A stretch of DNA of 58,000 nucleotides from an uncultured Bacteroidales bacterium (GTDB lineage: Bacteria > Bacteroidota > Bacteroidia > Bacteroidales > CHK158-818), in the NCBI GenBank assembly GCA_949300615.1, contig CASGEW010000007.1, positions 1 to 58,000 of the forward strand. The letters run 5' to 3'. The notes beneath the pieces are model-generated. The model had not been told where the DNA came from. It worked only from the letters and a program-made list of their open reading frames with translations, and searched no databases. Position 1 is the first letter of the stretch. Each line of letters starts with the position of its first letter. This document shows, piece by piece, positions 18,844 through 26,739 of the stretch. Position numbers and translations under genes: made by a program.

Positions 18844-19985
18844 ACATTCAAATTTATTTCATGTAAATCTATTTTCTGTGGATCTGCGATACCCAAACCC
18901 AACGTTTCGGCCATTTCCATGAAAGCACGTGCTCCCTTCTGCTCCTCTTTTTGTACGCCTTCGGCGATTCGCTTTTCCAGAATCATTCGATAACCCACCA
19001 CATCAACAGCTACCGGATCTGTTCCCGCCAGTATGGAATTATACTGACAGATAAACTGTGGATTGGCGGCCGGTCCGCCATCAAAGCATCCAATCATTCC
19101 ATCCAAGATGTTCAATACCACCTTATCACGTAAAGGAGGGAAAGCACAAACCGAAGCACAAGTATCGTTCCACATTTGCCCATGTAGGCGAGCCGTATTC
19201 GTAATCGAGCCAAAAGCCAGGTTCTTCATGCAACCGGTAATCGTTGTTCCCGCATTTTTCAGAATAGGCACGTTGATGATTTTCGTAACCATCTCCGTAC
19301 AGATCTTCGTAAAATAAGAATACTTTCCGCCATTAATCATATAAGGCATGGTATAAGCATCGTATTCTCCTTCTATATCCACAAAGAAAAATTGTGATTT
19401 ATCTACTCGTTTTTCTCCATAAAACTTACCTTCGGAATCTACATAGCTACCGTTTTCATCCTGATATTCTGTCCCGACAATCTTAATTCCGGGATATTGT
19501 TCGGCTGTAAAACCGGCTTCACGCAAATCAACTTCCCTGCGGTCCCAGATGATTATTTGCTGACGGGAAATGCCTGCTTCTTCCAATTGTCGGACAATCG
19601 ACTTTGTCAAAGCATGTGAAGTTGACAATAACTTACCTGCTATTGGATTTACTTTCAACCCTATCACATCCTTCGGCCCTACAAACTGAGACCATGCCGT
19701 TTTCAGATCAGATGTACCGGTCAGGTCAAGTATGCAAGTTTTCAACATTTCGTATGCAATCTTTTCCGACGGGCGTCCATCTGCGATACAATCCGTATGA
19801 TGCACTTTTACCACTTTACCTGGATATTTACCAGGTATGGAGTGTGCCGTACGTGGAACAGCCAATGCATCCTTCAAGTTCGTTTTTGGTTTATTATCAG
19901 CTACTGGAACGGCTTTTGCTATCGGAGAAAAGACCATTCCGGCTCCACCCAAAGCCAACGAACGAAAAAAGATTCTTCGTTTCAT
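18840..19985 (-). CDS. DUF362 domain protein with twin-arginine-like signal
   Basis: A 381-residue exported protein. The N-terminus (MKRRIFFRSLALGGAGMVFS) carries a twin-arginine-like motif and hydrophobic core. The DUF362 region spans most of the rest: VIGLKVNPIAG, IIIWDRREVDL, NVPILKNAGTTITGCMKNLAFGSI and LAGTDPVAVDVVGYRMI are typical. Several cysteines are present, but no CxxCxxC ferredoxin cluster, which some DUF362 proteins have fused. The biochemical role of DUF362 is not settled. It is the first gene of a two-gene operon with DUF6599, driven by a good promoter at 20045-20076. Confidence 0.8.
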   Translation of the reverse strand: MKRRIFFRSLALGGAGMVFSPIAKAVPVADNKPKTNLKDALAVPRTAHSIPGKYPGKVVKVHHTDCIADGRPSEKIAYEMLKTCILDLTGTSDLKTAWSQFVGPKDVIGLKVNPIAGKLLSTSHALTKSIVRQLEEAGISRQQIIIWDRREVDLREAGFTAEQYPGIKIVGTEYQDENGSYVDSEGKFYGEKRVDKSQFFFVDIEGEYDAYTMPYMINGGKYSYFTKICTEMVTKIINVPILKNAGTTITGCMKNLAFGSITNTARLHGQMWNDTCASVCAFPPLRDKVVLNILDGMIGCFDGGPAANPQFICQYNSILAGTDPVAVDVVGYRMILEKRIAEGVQKEEQKGARAFMEMAETLGLGIADPQKIDLHEINLNV

Positions 19986-20044
19986 TTCCTCAATCTATTT
20001 ATATTAACGAACAAGTAATAAAACTCTTACAGATTAAATACACA

Positions 20045-20076
20045 CAAAAGTAAAAAAAACAATATACCAATCCAAA
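20045..20076 (-). promoter_or_regulatory. Promoter of the DUF362-DUF6599 operon
   Basis: Minus-strand TTTG (20073-20076) and TACTTTTG (20045-20052) are separated by 20 bp, an excellent match to the Bacteroides promoter consensus. The predicted leader is about 55 nt. Confidence 0.7.
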
Positions 20077-20154
20077 AGAAACAGGCAAAAGGGTTCTAGA
20101 CAGTATAAATATGGAATACGGGAACAAAGTAATCGGAATGGCAGCCAGGAAAGT

Positions 20155-20184
20155 TTTGATTTTCCGGAAATAAACGCTATTTTT
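20155..20184 (+). promoter_or_regulatory. Promoter of the metal-efflux operon
   Basis: TTTG (20155-20158) and TATTTTTG (20177-20184), 18-bp spacing, 14 bp before the first ATG. Confidence 0.6.
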
Positions 20185-20198
20185 GCCGACAGCATATT

Positions 20199-20630
20199 AT
20201 GAAAAGAGCGATATACATATTCTTCATATTGCTTGCCGATATGACCATATTGGCCCATACGGTCATACCCCATCACCACCACTACCGGAACAATATGCTG
20301 ATAACAGAAATAGACCTGTTTGACAGAAGTTCTTTTGACCTGTTTCATCGGCATTGCAACTATCCTAACAGCAAGGATACCGAAGAGTGTCCCATCAGCG
20401 ACACCATCGCCACGGTAACGCCCCAATCTCCCAAAGAGGAACGGTTTGATTCCGATTTCTTTAAACCGATTGAAGGGAATAGTCTTCTATGTATTGTTTC
20501 TGAAAATTGTTCTGTCTTTGAATGTACACACACGCAAAGTGTACCTTGTCTATTCAAACCATATCTCGAAAAGAGTCTCCTGAATGAAGACTTCTGCACG
20601 TCAGCCCTACGGGCTCCTCCTGTTTGTTAG
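20199..20630 (+). CDS. DUF6769-like small exported His-rich protein
   Basis: A 143-residue protein with an N-terminal membrane/signal segment (MKRAIYIFFILLADMTILAH) followed directly by a His cluster (VIPHHHHYRNN). Five cysteines lie in the second half. Small proteins of this type precede CusA/CzcA operons in Bacteroidetes and are catalogued as DUF6769; the family name is recalled, not searched. The His and Cys residues suggest metal sensing or periplasmic metal handling (inference). It is the first gene after the promoter, 85 bp upstream of the adaptor gene. Confidence 0.6.
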   Translation: MKRAIYIFFILLADMTILAHTVIPHHHHYRNNMLITEIDLFDRSSFDLFHRHCNYPNSKDTEECPISDTIATVTPQSPKEERFDSDFFKPIEGNSLLCIVSENCSVFECTHTQSVPCLFKPYLEKSLLNEDFCTSALRAPPVC

Positions 20631-20678
20631 TTCTCTATTGTTTTTCGCACACGAGTAATTATCTACTCGCGTAGAGAA
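20631..20678 (+). promoter_or_regulatory. Two-tier inverted repeat between DUF6769 and the efflux adaptor gene
   Basis: Outer arms TTCTCTA (20631-20637) / TAGAGAA (20672-20678) enclose inner arms CGAGTA (20652-20657) / TACTCG (20664-20669). It starts immediately after the DUF6769 stop and ends 37 bp before the adaptor ATG. There is no T-run, so it is more likely a processing or folding element than a terminator; it may set unequal expression of the genes. Confidence 0.35.
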
Positions 20679-20715
20679 TTTATCTATCATTATTTTAGAA
20701 CAAGCAAACAAACAG

Positions 20716-22236
20716 ATGAAAACTCCTTTTATACTCGCAGCACTGTTGGCGACAGCCGTTGCAACAGGCTGCCACAACCACGCCCATGACCCGAATGAAC
20801 ATGGGACAGAAGAAGAACACGTTCACGATGCCAAACTTCAACTGACGGCATACGACAACCAGTACGAATTATTTACCGTAGCCACCCCCTTCATCGCAGG
20901 AGAAGAGAGCGAAGTTTTGGCACACATCACCTTTCTTCAAAATTTCAAGCCACTCGAAGCCGGAAAAGTTACGGTAAACTTAACCGTAAATAACGAAGAA
21001 ATCCGCCAAACGCTCGACGCTCCGACCGAACCGGGTATCTACAAATTTGCCCTGACACCCAAACAGGCAGGAAGCGGGAAGATGGTATTCGACATCGAAA
21101 CGGCGGAAGGCACAACGCAAATCACCATACCCGACATTACGGTTTATGATGATGAACACAAAGCCTACCACGAGGCCGAAGAACAACAAGCCACCAGCAG
21201 CAACGGGGTTACATTCTCCAAAGAGATGAGCTGGACGGTCGATTTCTCGACAGAAGAGAGCCGGACAGAACCCTTCGGACAGGTTATCCGGACGATGGCA
21301 CAAGTACAACCCTCGCAAGGAGACGAACGGGTAATAACGGCCAAAACCAGCGGTATGGTGGTTTTCCCTGAAAACGGAATGATAGACGGGAAAGCGGTTC
21401 ATGCCGGACAAACACTCTTCTTTATCGAAAGTGATGATATGGCCGACAACAACCTGGCGGTACGTTACCGCGAAGCGGAAAGCAACTACAACCTGACGAA
21501 AAAGGAATACGAACGTAAACAAGCTCTGGCCAAAGATAAAATCGTCAGCGAAAAAGAGCTGCTTCAAGCCAAAACCGATTTTGAAACCGCAGAGGCTACC
21601 TACAATAACCTGCGCAAAAATTTTGCCTCGGGTCGTCAATCGGTAACAGCTCCTATCAGCGGATTCGTCAAACAACTGCTGGTACGCAACGGTGAATATG
21701 TCGAAGCCGGACAGCCGGTGGCCGCCGTCTCGCAAAACCGGAACCTGTTTATCAAAGCCGAGATTCAACCAAGATATTTCTCTTTGTTGGAAAACATTAC
21801 CGAGGCCAACCTGCGGATGCTAAACGATCCCACGGTCTATACGCTCGAAGAGCTGGGCGGACGCCTGGTTTCATACGGCAAATCGACCGAAACCGACAAC
21901 CCGCTTATCCCCGTCGTATTCCAGGTGAACAATTCGGCCAAACTGTTACCGGGATCGTTCGTCGAACTGTACATCAAAACCAGCAATTCCCAACCGGCGG
22001 TTACCGTATCCAACCTGTCATTGGTGGAGGAGATGGGTAATTACTTTGTTTTTGTACAACTTACCCCCGAATTTTTTGAAAAACGGGAAGTAAAAATCGG
22101 CAAAACAGACGGCATACGCACCGAAATCCTGTCGGGTATCCAGAGTGGAGAACGGATTGTCGCCAAAGGCGCCGTATTGGTAAAACTGTCGCAGGCAACC
22201 GGTACGCTCGATGCTCATTCGGGTCACGTCCACTAA
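20716..22236 (+). CDS. Heavy-metal RND efflux periplasmic adaptor (CusB-like)
   Basis: A 506-residue membrane-fusion protein linking the inner-membrane pump to the outer-membrane channel. The signal peptide ends in a lipobox (VATGC, Cys19) followed by a His-rich stretch (HNHAHDPNEHG), with another at the C-terminus (AHSGHVH). Domains in order: an N-terminal beta domain (about 40-150) not found in all adaptors, a barrel-sandwich/lipoyl-like half (TAKTSGMVVFPENGMI), a coiled-coil hairpin (about 245-305), the second half (VTAPISGFVKQLLVRNGEYV), then the beta-barrel and membrane-proximal domains. The His-rich ends fit a metal-transferring adaptor. The specific metal (Cu/Ag or Zn/Co/Cd) cannot be decided. 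Confidence 0.88.
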   Translation: MKTPFILAALLATAVATGCHNHAHDPNEHGTEEEHVHDAKLQLTAYDNQYELFTVATPFIAGEESEVLAHITFLQNFKPLEAGKVTVNLTVNNEEIRQTLDAPTEPGIYKFALTPKQAGSGKMVFDIETAEGTTQITIPDITVYDDEHKAYHEAEEQQATSSNGVTFSKEMSWTVDFSTEESRTEPFGQVIRTMAQVQPSQGDERVITAKTSGMVVFPENGMIDGKAVHAGQTLFFIESDDMADNNLAVRYREAESNYNLTKKEYERKQALAKDKIVSEKELLQAKTDFETAEATYNNLRKNFASGRQSVTAPISGFVKQLLVRNGEYVEAGQPVAAVSQNRNLFIKAEIQPRYFSLLENITEANLRMLNDPTVYTLEELGGRLVSYGKSTETDNPLIPVVFQVNNSAKLLPGSFVELYIKTSNSQPAVTVSNLSLVEEMGNYFVFVQLTPEFFEKREVKIGKTDGIRTEILSGIQSGERIVAKGAVLVKLSQATGTLDAHSGHVH

Positions 22237-22254
22237 AAAAGGGAGGAATGTTTT

Positions 22255-25200
22255 ATGGATTTTATCAACAGTATCATCCGATTCTCTTTAAAGAATCAAC
22301 TCTATATCCTGTTGGGAGCCATCCTGCTTGTTTTTGGCGGTATATACTCCTCGCAGAAAATGGACATCGACGTCTTTCCCGACCTGACGGCTCCGACGGT
22401 GGTCATTATGACCGATTCGCACGGTATGGCCTCCGAAGAGGTGGAACGGTTGGTTACTTTCCCGATCGAGACTGCGGTAAACGGCGCCACCAACGTACGC
22501 CGCGTACGCTCTGCCTCGATGTACGGATACTCGTTTGTCTGGGCTGAGTTCAACTGGGGGATGGACATCTTCCGGGCTCGCCAAATCATCAGCGAAAAGA
22601 TGGTAACCCTGAACGGGACTTTACCCGAAGGTATTACACCGGTACTGGCCCCGCAATCGAGCGTGATGGGTGAGATACTTTTCGTCGGTTTACAGGCCGA
22701 TACCACCTCAATGATGGAGCTACGGACATTGGCCGACTGGGTACTCAAACCGGCTATCCTGGCTACGGGCGGTGTATCGCAGGTAACCATCATCGGTGGC
22801 GACTATAAACAGTACCAGATTCTGGCCGACCCGCAAAGGATGGATGCATACGGCGTTACCTTATCTGAATTGGAAGCTGTGGGAAAATCTTTCAGTACCA
22901 ACTCGGTAGGTGGGGTTGTACGCGATTTCGGCAATGAATTTGCCCTACGGGGCATTGCCCGTACTACGGACCTGGATGAATTGGGAGCAACGTTGGTCAA
23001 GATGAATAACGGCAAACCCATTGTCGTATCAGATGTGGCAGAGGTGGTAATAGGCAGCGCCGTGAAAATGGGACACGCCTCGCAAAATGCCTCGCCTGCC
23101 GTGATCCTTTCTATCTCGAAACAGCCCAATATCAACACGCTCAATGTAACGGAAAAAATCGAGGCCAACCTGAAAGAGATTCAAAAATCGCTTCCGGCCG
23201 ACGTAAAAGTAGATACCCGGATTTTTCGGCAAGCCGATTTTATCGAGACCTCGGTAAACAATGTCGGGAGGGCCTTACTGGAAGGAGCCGTATTCGTCAT
23301 CATCATCCTGTTCCTTTTCCTGAACAGTTTCCGCACCACCGTCATCTCGGTCATCGCCATCCCCCTGTCGCTGCTCGGTACACTCGTGGTATTGAACCTG
23401 CTGGGTATGGATATCAATACCATGACGTTGGGTGGTATGTGTATCGCTATCGGATCGCTGGTGGACGATGCTATCATCGACGTGGAGAATGTCTATAAAC
23501 GATTGCGGCAGAACCATCGGAAACCGAAAGAGGAGCGGCAACCGGTTTTCAATATCGTTTTTGAGGCCTCGAAAGAGATACGCTCTTCAATCCTGAACGC
23601 CACATTTATCATCATGGTGGCCTTTATTCCGCTCTTTTTCCTCTCCGGTATGGAAGGACGGATGCTTAAACCACTGGGAATCGCCTATATCATCTCGCTG
23701 TTCATGTCGCTCATCGTGGCCATGACCGTTACTCCGTTGCTCTGTAAGAAGATGTTATCGGGAGAAGAATACCTGGCAAAAAACGAAAAAGAGAGTTGGA
23801 TTACACAAAAGTTGTCGGCCGGCTATTTCAACTCCCTGGCGTGGGTGTTGAACCATAAAAAAGCCATTGTGGGCTCTACATTAGCCGTTTTTGTAATAAC
23901 AATTATCCTGTTCTGTACAATGGGGCGCAGCTTCCTGCCCGAATTCAACGAAGGGTCTGCCGTTATCTCGGCAGTAGCCAAACCGGGTGTATCACTCGAA
24001 GTGAACAACGAACTGGGAAACCTGATGGAAAGGGAACTGCTCAAAATACCGGAAGTAACCGGAACGGCACGCCGGACGGGACGGGGCGAACTGGACGAAC
24101 ACTCGCAAGCGACTAACAGCGCCGAAATAGATGTTCAGTTTACCTTGAAAGACCGCAGCCGCGAAGAGGTATTCAACGATATGCGCAAACGGCTGGCAGG
24201 TATCCCGGGTATTGCCGCTACCATCGGACAACCGCTCGGACACCGTATCGACCATATGCTCTCCGGGACACGGGCCAATATCGCCATAAAACTTTTCGGG
24301 ACAGACCTGAGCCGGATGTTCATGATGGGGAATCAGATAAAAAGTGCCATCTCCGGAATAGAGGGACTGGTGGACATTGCTGTCGAACAACAGACGGAAA
24401 CGCCCCAGTTACAGATCAGGGCCAACCGTTCGGCCTTGTCCAAGTACGGCATCAGTATGGAAAGTTTCCACCAATTTGTAGAACTGGCCTTCTCGGGAGA
24501 TAAAATAGCCGACATCTACGAAGGTCAACGCAGCTTCGACCTGGTATTGCGCTTTAACAAGAACTACACCGAAAACATCGAATCGGTAAAAAAAGCCTTA
24601 ATAGACACCGGCGACGGGCGGAAAGTGCCACTCGAAGAGGTGGCCGAAATCGTATCGGCTGGTGGGCCCAACACCATCTCCCGCGAGAATGTACAGCGCA
24701 AGTTAGTTGTTTCGGCCAATACCTCCGGACGGGATGTAGGCAGCATCATCAAAGAGATACGGGAAACGGTGGACGAAAAGATTACTCTTCCCGAAGGTTA
24801 CCGCATCGAATACGGGGGGCAGTTCGAGAGTGCACAAAGTGCTTCGCGTACGTTATTCACGGCAACCCTGATTGCGATACTGGTCATATTTATTCTGTTG
24901 TATGGCGAATTCCGAAACATTTCACTCTCGGCAATCGTCCTGCTCAACCTGCCGTTGGCCCTTATCGGAGGTGTTCTAGCTGTCTTTTTCACCTCAGGCG
25001 TAATCAGTATCCCCTCCATTATCGGGTTTATCACGCTGTTCGGCATCGCTACCCGCAACGGGATATTGCTCATATCAAAGTACCAGCACCTGCAAAAGGC
25101 CGGCACACCGTTGCACGAAACGGTATTGCATGGTTCTATCGACCGGCTGAACCCGATCCTGATGACTGCTCTTACCTCTGCGCTGGCGTTGATTCCGCTG

Positions 25201-25356
25201 GTATTCAACGGAGACAAATCGGGTAATGAAATTCAAAGCCCGATGGCTGTCGTTGTATTGGGCGGACTGCTTACCTCCACATTGTTGAACATTTACCTGA
25301 TACCCATTGTATATGAATGGTTCGCAAAAAGGAAACTAAATAAAGAAACAAAATGA
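22255..25356 (+). CDS. Heavy-metal efflux RND pump, CusA/CzcA family
   Basis: A 1033-residue proton-driven inner-membrane RND pump of the HME class. Twelve transmembrane helices can be traced: one at residues 12-30, a cluster at about 340-540, one near 540-560, and a cluster at about 865-1025, with two large periplasmic loops between. TM4 contains GGMCIAIGSLVDDAIIDVEN, with acidic residues of the proton-relay type, and VFPDLTAPTVVIMT is typical of CusA/CzcA. It lies 18 bp after the adaptor and overlaps the TolC-like gene by 4 bp (ATGA), so the tripartite pump is co-made. Confidence 0.93.
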   Translation: MDFINSIIRFSLKNQLYILLGAILLVFGGIYSSQKMDIDVFPDLTAPTVVIMTDSHGMASEEVERLVTFPIETAVNGATNVRRVRSASMYGYSFVWAEFNWGMDIFRARQIISEKMVTLNGTLPEGITPVLAPQSSVMGEILFVGLQADTTSMMELRTLADWVLKPAILATGGVSQVTIIGGDYKQYQILADPQRMDAYGVTLSELEAVGKSFSTNSVGGVVRDFGNEFALRGIARTTDLDELGATLVKMNNGKPIVVSDVAEVVIGSAVKMGHASQNASPAVILSISKQPNINTLNVTEKIEANLKEIQKSLPADVKVDTRIFRQADFIETSVNNVGRALLEGAVFVIIILFLFLNSFRTTVISVIAIPLSLLGTLVVLNLLGMDINTMTLGGMCIAIGSLVDDAIIDVENVYKRLRQNHRKPKEERQPVFNIVFEASKEIRSSILNATFIIMVAFIPLFFLSGMEGRMLKPLGIAYIISLFMSLIVAMTVTPLLCKKMLSGEEYLAKNEKESWITQKLSAGYFNSLAWVLNHKKAIVGSTLAVFVITIILFCTMGRSFLPEFNEGSAVISAVAKPGVSLEVNNELGNLMERELLKIPEVTGTARRTGRGELDEHSQATNSAEIDVQFTLKDRSREEVFNDMRKRLAGIPGIAATIGQPLGHRIDHMLSGTRANIAIKLFGTDLSRMFMMGNQIKSAISGIEGLVDIAVEQQTETPQLQIRANRSALSKYGISMESFHQFVELAFSGDKIADIYEGQRSFDLVLRFNKNYTENIESVKKALIDTGDGRKVPLEEVAEIVSAGGPNTISRENVQRKLVVSANTSGRDVGSIIKEIRETVDEKITLPEGYRIEYGGQFESAQSASRTLFTATLIAILVIFILLYGEFRNISLSAIVLLNLPLALIGGVLAVFFTSGVISIPSIIGFITLFGIATRNGILLISKYQHLQKAGTPLHETVLHGSIDRLNPILMTALTSALALIPLVFNGDKSGNEIQSPMAVVVLGGLLTSTLLNIYLIPIVYEWFAKRKLNKETK

Positions 25357-26531
25357 AAAAAATCATACTTAGCCTATCCGCACTCTGGCTATCCGTTTCG
25401 GTTTGGGGACAAGACCCGTATGCCCCGGTACTGGAACAGATAGAACAGAACAGTACGACGCTGCGTGCCCTGCAAGAGAGCATGAAAGCGCAAAAACTGA
25501 GCAACAAGACCGGCCTTACTCCGGAAAATCCCGAGGTTGAATTCGGCTACCTGTGGGGAAGCCCTACCGGTATCGGTAACCGCCAGGATGTCAATGTGAG
25601 CCAATCGTTCGATTTTCCTACGGTATATGCGCACAAAAACAAACTATCCGACTTGCAGAACAACAGCGCCGAATACGAATATAAATCGCAACGGATGGAG
25701 TTGTTGCTCTCGGCCAAAACGACCTGCATCGAACTGGTCTATTACAACGGGCTGCACGACCTCTACTCCCGATTGCTCGACAACGCCCGACAAATTGCCG
25801 AATCGTACGAAAAGATGCAGGCAACGGGCGATGCCAACCGGTTAGATTACAACAAAGCCATGATCAACTATACCAACATGGAGAACGAAATCAAACGCAT
25901 CGCCATTGAACGCAACCGCCTGTTATCGGAATTGACCGTATTGAACGGCGGTATTCCGGTTTCATTCGACACAAAAGAATTCGGGACACCTGCATTGCCT
26001 CCCGATTTTGAAAGCTGGTACACGGCTGCCGAAGAGGGAAACCCGGCCCTGCAATACCTCAAATCACAAGTAGAGGTAAGCAACAAGCAGGTACAGCTCT
26101 CCCGGTCGTCCAATCTGCCGAAGTTTTCGATCGGTTATGCCGGAGAGTTCCTGGCCGAAGAAAAATTCCAAGGGGTTGCGGTGGGAATGTCCATCCCCCT
26201 CTGGGAAAACAAGAATCAGGTAAAACAGGCCAAAGCTGCGGCAATAGCTTCGCAACAGATGGAACAAGATGCCAAAATGCAATACTACAACCGGTTGAAA
26301 AACCTCTATGAACAGATATCCCAGCTACAAGAAAACATCGCCCGCTACAATACGGTATTGAACCAGAACAACAACGAAGAACTGCTGTTCAAGGCCTACA
26401 ACAGCGGCGAACTATCGTTGCTGGATTACCTGCTCGAAATCGAGTACTATTTCGATGCCTACGACAACCGGTTGCAAGCCGAACGCGACCTGGAACTGGC
26501 ATTGGCCTCGTTGAACGCTTACCAACTATAA
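25353..26531 (+). CDS. TolC-family outer-membrane efflux channel
   Basis: A 392-residue OEP-family protein completing the tripartite metal efflux system. The signal peptide (about 1-19, ending VWGQ) is followed by two OEP repeats of long helices and short strands; helical segments such as LYSRLLDNARQIAESYEKM and QQMEQDAKMQYYNRLKNL are clear. CzcC/CusC-type members are of this size. Its start overlaps the pump stop as ATGA. It is last in the operon and followed by a strong terminator. Confidence 0.9.
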   Translation: MKKIILSLSALWLSVSVWGQDPYAPVLEQIEQNSTTLRALQESMKAQKLSNKTGLTPENPEVEFGYLWGSPTGIGNRQDVNVSQSFDFPTVYAHKNKLSDLQNNSAEYEYKSQRMELLLSAKTTCIELVYYNGLHDLYSRLLDNARQIAESYEKMQATGDANRLDYNKAMINYTNMENEIKRIAIERNRLLSELTVLNGGIPVSFDTKEFGTPALPPDFESWYTAAEEGNPALQYLKSQVEVSNKQVQLSRSSNLPKFSIGYAGEFLAEEKFQGVAVGMSIPLWENKNQVKQAKAAAIASQQMEQDAKMQYYNRLKNLYEQISQLQENIARYNTVLNQNNNEELLFKAYNSGELSLLDYLLEIEYYFDAYDNRLQAERDLELALASLNAYQL

Positions 26532-26547
26532 ATTCAGTTCTCGACCT

Positions 26548-26588
26548 ATAACGGCAGAAAACGACGATTTTTCTGCCGTTATTTTTTA
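26548..26588 (+). terminator. Intrinsic terminator of the metal-efflux operon
   Basis: Perfect 14-bp stem ATAACGGCAGAAAA (26548-26561) / TTTTCTGCCGTTAT (26569-26582), 7-nt loop, then TTTTT. Confidence 0.9.
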
Positions 26589-26702
26589 TCCGTTGGAGGG
26601 AAATAGGGAATATGCTTCCCCAGCGGTCTCTCAACGAAAAAACGGTGTTGCACGGAAGAGCCAGAATCCTGTCCGTTTTTCTGTTTTTCAGCGAAATATT
26701 AC

Positions 26703-26710
26703 TACCTTTG
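26703..26710 (+). promoter_or_regulatory. Candidate -7 box for the S46-S9 peptidase genes
   Basis: TACCTTTG fits TAnnTTTG, 29 bp before the S46 ATG; the -33 position is only T-rich. Confidence 0.5.
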
Positions 26711-26739
26711 TCCGACACTAAACAAACCATCAATCAGAC

